64,000 nucleotides of DNA. It comes from Lepeophtheirus salmonis. Lineage: Eukaryota; Arthropoda; Copepoda; Siphonostomatoida; Caligidae. The translations under genes were made by a program, and so were the position numbers. The stretch is taken from the NCBI RefSeq assembly GCF_016086655.4, contig NC_052134.2, forward strand, positions 37,943,971 through 38,007,970, given 5' to 3'. Below the pieces are notes generated by a model that did no database searches, had not been told where the DNA came from, and saw nothing but the letters and a program-made list of their open reading frames with translations. Numbering within the stretch: position 1 is the stretch's first letter; each line of letters begins with the position of its first letter. Below are positions 58,925 through 64,000 of this stretch, in pieces.

Positions 58925-59215
58925 GTCAGTCCTAGGACCGCTTATAATCGATCTTTTATGGAAACTACAATAGCTGTTACCAATAGCATGACTAGAACTT
59001 ATTATTTAACGTTGATTATTTTCTTGGTTTTTACATTCTTCAATCCAAGCTAGGAGTGAAGAAAATAAAAAGATAGCTAGGAGTGTAGTACTGAAAGGCC
59101 GATGTATCGGTCCTTAGGACCTTTGAACTGTAAAAAAGATCGGATCGTTAAAAAAAGGACTGGAAAGTTGGCGGTGGAAAGACTAATTAACAAATTAGTC
59201 CTAGGACCAATCCAA
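58925..59215. repeat. Probable MITE with TCCTAGGAC end motifs
   Basis: AGTCCTAGGACCG occurs near the left border and TTAGTCCTAGGACCAATCC near the right. A related CGGTCCTTAGGACC lies between. The TCCTAGGA core is palindromic, so orientation of the ends is ambiguous. No coding frame is present. Confidence 0.35.
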
Positions 59216-59270
59216 CACTATGTACTGATTAAGTATAATTAAAAATTATCATGTATTTTTTCGAGCAGCA

Positions 59271-59911
59271 TTAATTTCAGCGAGTGTCATCTTAGTAATA
59301 TTCAATAAGCAAATATTTATTTATGTGAACTTCTTTTCATCGTCGTTCATTACAGCGACATTTTCATATTGTAAACAAAGAGTAGCTGTAGACTAACACA
59401 TAGGGAATATTTATAGTTTATTTTGTCTTTTAAGAATGCTGAATATTTCATCATATAATGAATCTAACAGAATAATAAACGAGAACACGAAATAATCCGT
59501 TCCAACTCCCTTGAAGTATTTTTCTAAAAAAAAGTAAATAAATATAGCTTTAAACATAGTCAAAGATGGATCATGAATCAAAGGTAACATTTGAGAACGA
59601 AAATGATGGGAGAATGTACATTCTTTTTTAAAGATCCTACTCCACAAGTACCTATCTATTGAAAGTATTTGAATGCTATCCCACTCAATACGTTTTGTAA
59701 ATTCATCACAAGCATGCAGAGTTGAGAAGAAACCCGAGAAAAAGCCACAGTTGCTCCTGCTAGATTTCTTCCATTTGAATTTAAACACTGTTCTGTCTTT
59801 TAAGAATCATCTTGTATTTTTTACAATATGAAAATGTCGCTGAAAAAAAAAATCGCCCAAATAGGTTATTGTTCAAATGAATGTTGTTTAAATGACACTT
59901 GCTAGAATTAA
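59271..59911. repeat. Inverted-repeat element bounded by TTAA
   Basis: The left arm (59271-59376) and right arm (59819-59911) are reverse complements, sharing CAGCGACATTTTCATATTGT and, at the outer edge, TTAATTTCAGCGAGTGTCAT against TTAATTCTAGCAAGTGTCAT. Both ends abut TTAA, which could be part of the repeat or a piggyBac-type target. A 125-codon minus-strand open frame (59411-59788) fills the centre but has no recognised domain. It is absent from the second copy at 48100-48725, so I do not call it a gene. Confidence 0.6.
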
Positions 59912-61406
59912 CGTTAAAGGACACAGTCAAAATTATAGTATTAAATTTACTAAATTTTACCTAGGAATTGTCTTTGAAGTCCATATGTATATATAAATAA
60001 TATTTTCTTCTTTAAGAACGACCGAGACACAAACCTTCGTACATTGAGCTCCAGAGCACTTTGTCTTTAGATCCCGGATTTTGACCTTTTCACATTTCTG
60101 TTTGTAATTTTCTTTCAATTTTGGGGTAATGTTTATTTGGTTCACTATTAGAGAGTTAAAGTTGAGTATTCCCTGTCTATTACCACCACTTTCCTTTTTG
60201 AATCCCAATTGCTCTTCTCCTTCCCTCTTTCAAACTCTTTTTCTATAAATCAAGAACTACTCGTGCATTTCTCTCCATGGACTCAACGGGATAATAAATA
60301 TTTATTTTTTACCAATAAATAGAAGCATAGAATTGGACGTACTTAATTAAAACTAGGGAATCTATTCAATATAAAACTGAAATTTTGTGCAGATACTTTC
60401 CATTCATTAGACTTCATTTATTTTATTTATAGCTGTCGAAATTATAATTGCTGCGAAATAAATAATTGAATCAAATAATGGTAAAATTACAATAGACATA
60501 CGAGAAAAAATTCTCCTTTCCTTAAATAGATACTTTCATATTTCAAAATCATAATGACTGTAATTAATATAATTATATATTTTCCAAATAAATAAACTGA
60601 ATTACCTCTTAATACAAATATTATTCCTAGAAGTAATTTTGCTAGGGAATATAGCAACGATTGAGATAATTTCGATTAATTTCAATATAAAAAACATTCC
60701 AATACGTCATCATTTTCACTTGATCCATCTTCTTTTGGATTGTTTTAGCTCAAATGGATCTTAATACTTAATTCAAAAATTGATATATCCTATATTTTCA
60801 TATTCTTCTTAGAACATTGATCTATGAAACTCTAATTATATTTTGCAAATATATCGTCTATTAGATAAAAAATAGTCTAACATTTGGGAAAGATGTTGTG
60901 ACGTAATTAACATACTTCCCACATATTGCGGACGTTCTAAATTATAATGGAAATATTAGGAGAATTGCATATAATAGATTTTTGCTTAAAAATCAGAAAT
61001 TTTAACTGGTCTTTTTTTGTTTAGAAACTGAGTGAAATGAGACACACACTAATAACTGACCAAACTAAATTTTGTAGACCCTATTTCACTTATTTTAGAC
61101 GTAATATAATAAAACTGATATTAAGACTTGACTGACCTGTATTTTTGGGAATAAAAATAGGCCATAACAAATTAATCAACCGTTTTTTTAATTATCCCTT
61201 GAAAATTTTAGAGTAATAATCACATGAACGTTTGAGCATCGACACTTCAAAAATATTTCATCACAATATTAATATTCCTTAAAGATTTTGAGACATCCTA
61301 AAGAGTGGGGACCTAAAACTTGAAGTATTAAGAAAAATTTGATTTTAATGGAATCAAGAAAATATATATACATAATTTATATATATTTTCTATTCAATTT
61401 TTCTAT
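59912..61406. other. AT-rich intergenic sequence
   Basis: A minus-strand open frame of 83 codons (59957-60208) is lysine-rich with a short C-rich stretch (KCSGAQCTKVC). No domain or splice context supports it as a gene. Nothing else is seen. Confidence 0.35.
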
Positions 61407-61670
61407 TCAATATATCCTCCCTCCTTCACAAGAAATAACAGCCTCAATACGCCGACAAAACAGATTTGGAGATGTTACACCATGCTATCATGATGGAGGC
61501 TTGGGCAGAATCCAAATTTGTATGAGAGGTGTAGCAGACATTCTTCTCTATGTGTCTTTAAACAGCAAAATCCAGGGGATTGAGGTCAGGGATGGAAGAG
61601 GGAGACCAGAAGTAAGCTATATTGTTGATGCAGAAGTTTTGGTTCTTCTTGGCTGTACAGGGCTGTAATT
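61407..61670 (-). pseudogene. C-terminal fragment of a mariner transposase
   Basis: On minus, frames give YFWSPSS followed by PDLNPLDFAV, which contains the last catalytic-region motif of mariner transposases. RHIEKNVCYTSHTNLDSAQA, AWCNISKSV and finally RRIEAVISCEGGRIY follow, with a stop at 61409-61407. Frame changes and an extra isoleucine codon within SPDL show decay. The DNA-binding half and first catalytic residues are absent. The motif details differ from the relic at 11150-12095, so this is another lineage. Confidence 0.65.
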
Positions 61671-64000
61671 GATTTTTTGATGTCGTAAGAAGTCCGAATG
61701 GAGATGCTAACGGTGTCTGTACCCTTTTTAGTACTCACAACAGTGCAAAGGAGATTGCACACATGTTACCTTTTTTTTTGTTGCTCCGATATTTTTTCAC
61801 TTATACACATTGGATAAAACCAAAATTTAATAATTTTGGTTTTGATTAGGTAATAAAATCTAGCAATTGAAAACAAAGGTGATAAAATCGAAATTAAATG
61901 CAACTACAAGTTTTTTATTTCTTTCGAAAAAAGGCTATTTCTAAATTTGAGGAGAAAATTGCAAAAAAAAATATTTTGAAATAATTTTGCAAATAGCAAT
62001 TATTGAATTTGTAAAGAAGATCACAAAATTACAAATATTTTTTTTCCTTTTTTTGAAAAACAAAAAAGTTATGGAAAATAATGTCGTTGAAAAATTATCC
62101 CTCGATAACTCGTTCATTTTTGTAAATATTGCAAAAAATTGTAATAAAAAGTTTGGAAATTGCAAATACTATATTGACAGTTGGAGATTAAAATTTTATG
62201 TCCAAAAGGCATCATCGTATTGTGGCATTTCTTTTTTAAAAATTGAAAATTGACGTTCGATGAAAAAAATGAGAAAAAAAAAATAAATTATAAAATGACA
62301 GATATTAAAGTTAAACAAAATGTTTATGTAATTTATTCATGTAAAAACGAATTTCCAGACAAATTTCTACAAACATTATTTCTTCTACAAATCCAATATT
62401 CCATTGAAAATCTATTGAAACTGCAATTTTGACCAATTTATTTTTTTTGCCCATAACTTTTTTTGATGTTGAATAAATTTAAAAAATGGCCGTAGTCATA
62501 TATAATATGTATATATATATTTTTAAACACCAGTCACTTTTTTATTAAGATTTCAACCCTTATCGAATCTCCTTGAGCTCCAAAAAACAGTTTTGGTGGG
62601 TATAGAATAAGCCACCCTTATATGACCCCCTTCCGAAATTGACACCCCGTCTTAGCCTGACCAGGTTCAAAATTGGCACCCATGCAAAATTTTAGCCTCC
62701 TAGGTTAAACAGTGTGGGCACTCAAAAAGGTCACTCACAAATGCAAATTCTATCTTAAATATATACATATAATGATCAAGATACAGGGTATATTTTTTTG
62801 GCGGGTATATAGGGGGAAAATACTCTGTCTCTGTCCATGATTATAAAAAATAAGGCCCTTGTGCAGGCTAGATTAAAATAAAAAAATCTATCGCTTCCTG
62901 GAAAATGCCTTTTTCTAAAAAAAGGTCATACAAATATTATGTTTCCCCAAAAAAGGTCTTCAGAAAAATTAAAAACAGGGACTTTTTAGAAGTCCTGTAG
63001 AGATGTGCCAAACGCATTTAAAAATATTTATTTATTCCTCTAAGAATTTGAAATTCTTTAATCACATTCTGCATTATTTGTCTAATTAGACGCAAAAAAA
63101 TTTATATATATTGCAATTTTCAATATGAAGTGGAAAGTTATTAATAAGATAATTAGAATATATATCCTACTATGATTTCTAACTTCTCTTTTACTTCATC
63201 TCCTACCACATTATTTTTTGTTCTTTGGTTGTAAAAGAAATGCATTGAAACGGGAACCACGAATATTTATGGTTGACCTACTAACTTCCTCTATCTACCT
63301 ATGTCGATTCATTTAGTTTCTTATCCTACTTCATAGCTACCTTAAGGATATTTACAATTTGACTTTGAGAAGGGAAAACTACAGTTATAAATTGAATTTA
63401 ATGAGTGAATTGGAATCATGTGATAGAAAGTTGTTTTTCTATTTCCTCCTATTAATGTATATTAATGAAGCATTTTGTAGGTTGATTCTTGGCGTTGTGG
63501 ATTTCTAAGAAATTCATTTATTTTCAAAAGTGATTCAATATTTATGTCATTTTGTAATTCTAAGAATCTCTTTTTTTTTTAACCACTTTGGAAAGTACTT
63601 TTAATGCAAGCAAGATATTAAACTTTCATTGGATGTTATAAAGAGAAGTTTACATCACATAAGAGAAAATGGGGTTAGTTGTCATATTTTTTAATATTTT
63701 CAATGACTATGACCAATAGTTTTTTTGTATACCGCTACTATAGCCCTACCAGAGTATTCACATATTTAAAACGCAACTATATTAAATTGATATTACAGTG
63801 TCATAACAAATTAAAAAGTTATTCCTCCGAAAAGACCCCCCTCCCTAAAACAACAATATACGATAATAGTACTTTATGACGTCAACAAATTTCTGAACTG
63901 ACTTCTACTACCATGCCTTACAAAAATTCTAAGGACACCTCTGTAAATGCATACACGACATTTTTACCTCCACTAAAGAAGATGAACAGAGTTAAGGTTT
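61671..64000. other. AT-rich intergenic sequence to the window end
   Basis: Low-complexity open frames at 61941-62432 occur on both strands and are not credible genes. ATACAGGGTATAT near 62792 may be another mariner-type terminus. Nothing else is supportable. Confidence 0.4.

Noticed and set aside
59411..59788. 125-codon minus-strand open frame considered as a gene
   Set aside because: It fills the centre of an inverted-repeat element, has no domain, splice context or counterpart in the other copy, and is F/I/L/S-rich.
59271..59911. Assignment of the TTAA-bounded element to piggyBac
   Set aside because: The termini lack the usual CCC start of piggyBac ends, and TTAA is common in such AT-rich DNA.
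1..64000. Search by eye for CRISPR arrays, bacterial operons, tRNA and rRNA genes
   Set aside because: No regularly spaced identical repeats, no Shine-Dalgarno-led gene clusters and no cloverleaf with B-box-like GTTCGANTC context was found. Introns and transposons show a eukaryotic nuclear locus.

Overview
This 64-kb window is nuclear DNA from an AT-rich, intron-containing arthropod genome crowded with transposons. The style of the transposon relics and the short-intron genes fit a parasitic copepod, most likely a salmon louse (Lepeophtheirus) or close relative. That assignment is from memory of family style, not from a search. There are no operons, ribosome-binding sites, tRNA or rRNA genes, or CRISPR arrays that I can support.

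Two apparently intact host genes can be built. (1) A seven-exon plus-strand gene (9042-12963) encodes a predicted 188-residue secreted protein with eight cysteines, a signal peptide and a hydrophobic C-terminal tail that suggests a GPI anchor. It contains an 18-nt microexon and a 3.07-kb intron holding two dead mariner relics. (2) A two-exon plus-strand gene (23788-25283) encodes a 474-residue BTB plus five-C2H2-finger protein with an unusual cysteine-rich N-terminus. CRE-like and TGCGCA motifs lie just upstream.

Most of what else can be recognised is mobile DNA. It includes four mariner transposase relics (10.1-10.5, 11.15-12.1, 13.2-13.6 and 61.4-61.7 kb) and a broken Merlin (IS1016/ISXO2-like) transposase (50.4-51.2 kb). 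A 1.2-kb miniature LTR element (29491-30681, minus orientation) is complete, with a 5-bp target duplication and a primer-binding site. Two truncated copies of a cysteine-rich, possibly transposon-borne gene lie in opposite orientation (32.5 and 37.4 kb) and share inverted terminal sequence. A hAT element of about 4.5 kb can be delimited at 38376-42889 by a perfect 8-bp duplication. It still carries a hATC dimerisation segment and a frameshifted SUMO fragment.

Non-autonomous elements fill much of the rest: hAT-type MITEs with visible ends, a pogo-like MITE, a foldback hairpin of about 650 bp (53191-53840), several inverted-repeat elements, a family of GC-capped A/T-rich repeats, and a four-copy dispersed family with traces of a shared reading frame. 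The stretches between are AT-rich, homopolymer-rich DNA in which I see no supportable gene. Transposon decay, nesting and possible gene capture dominate the locus, and the two host genes sit as small islands within it.
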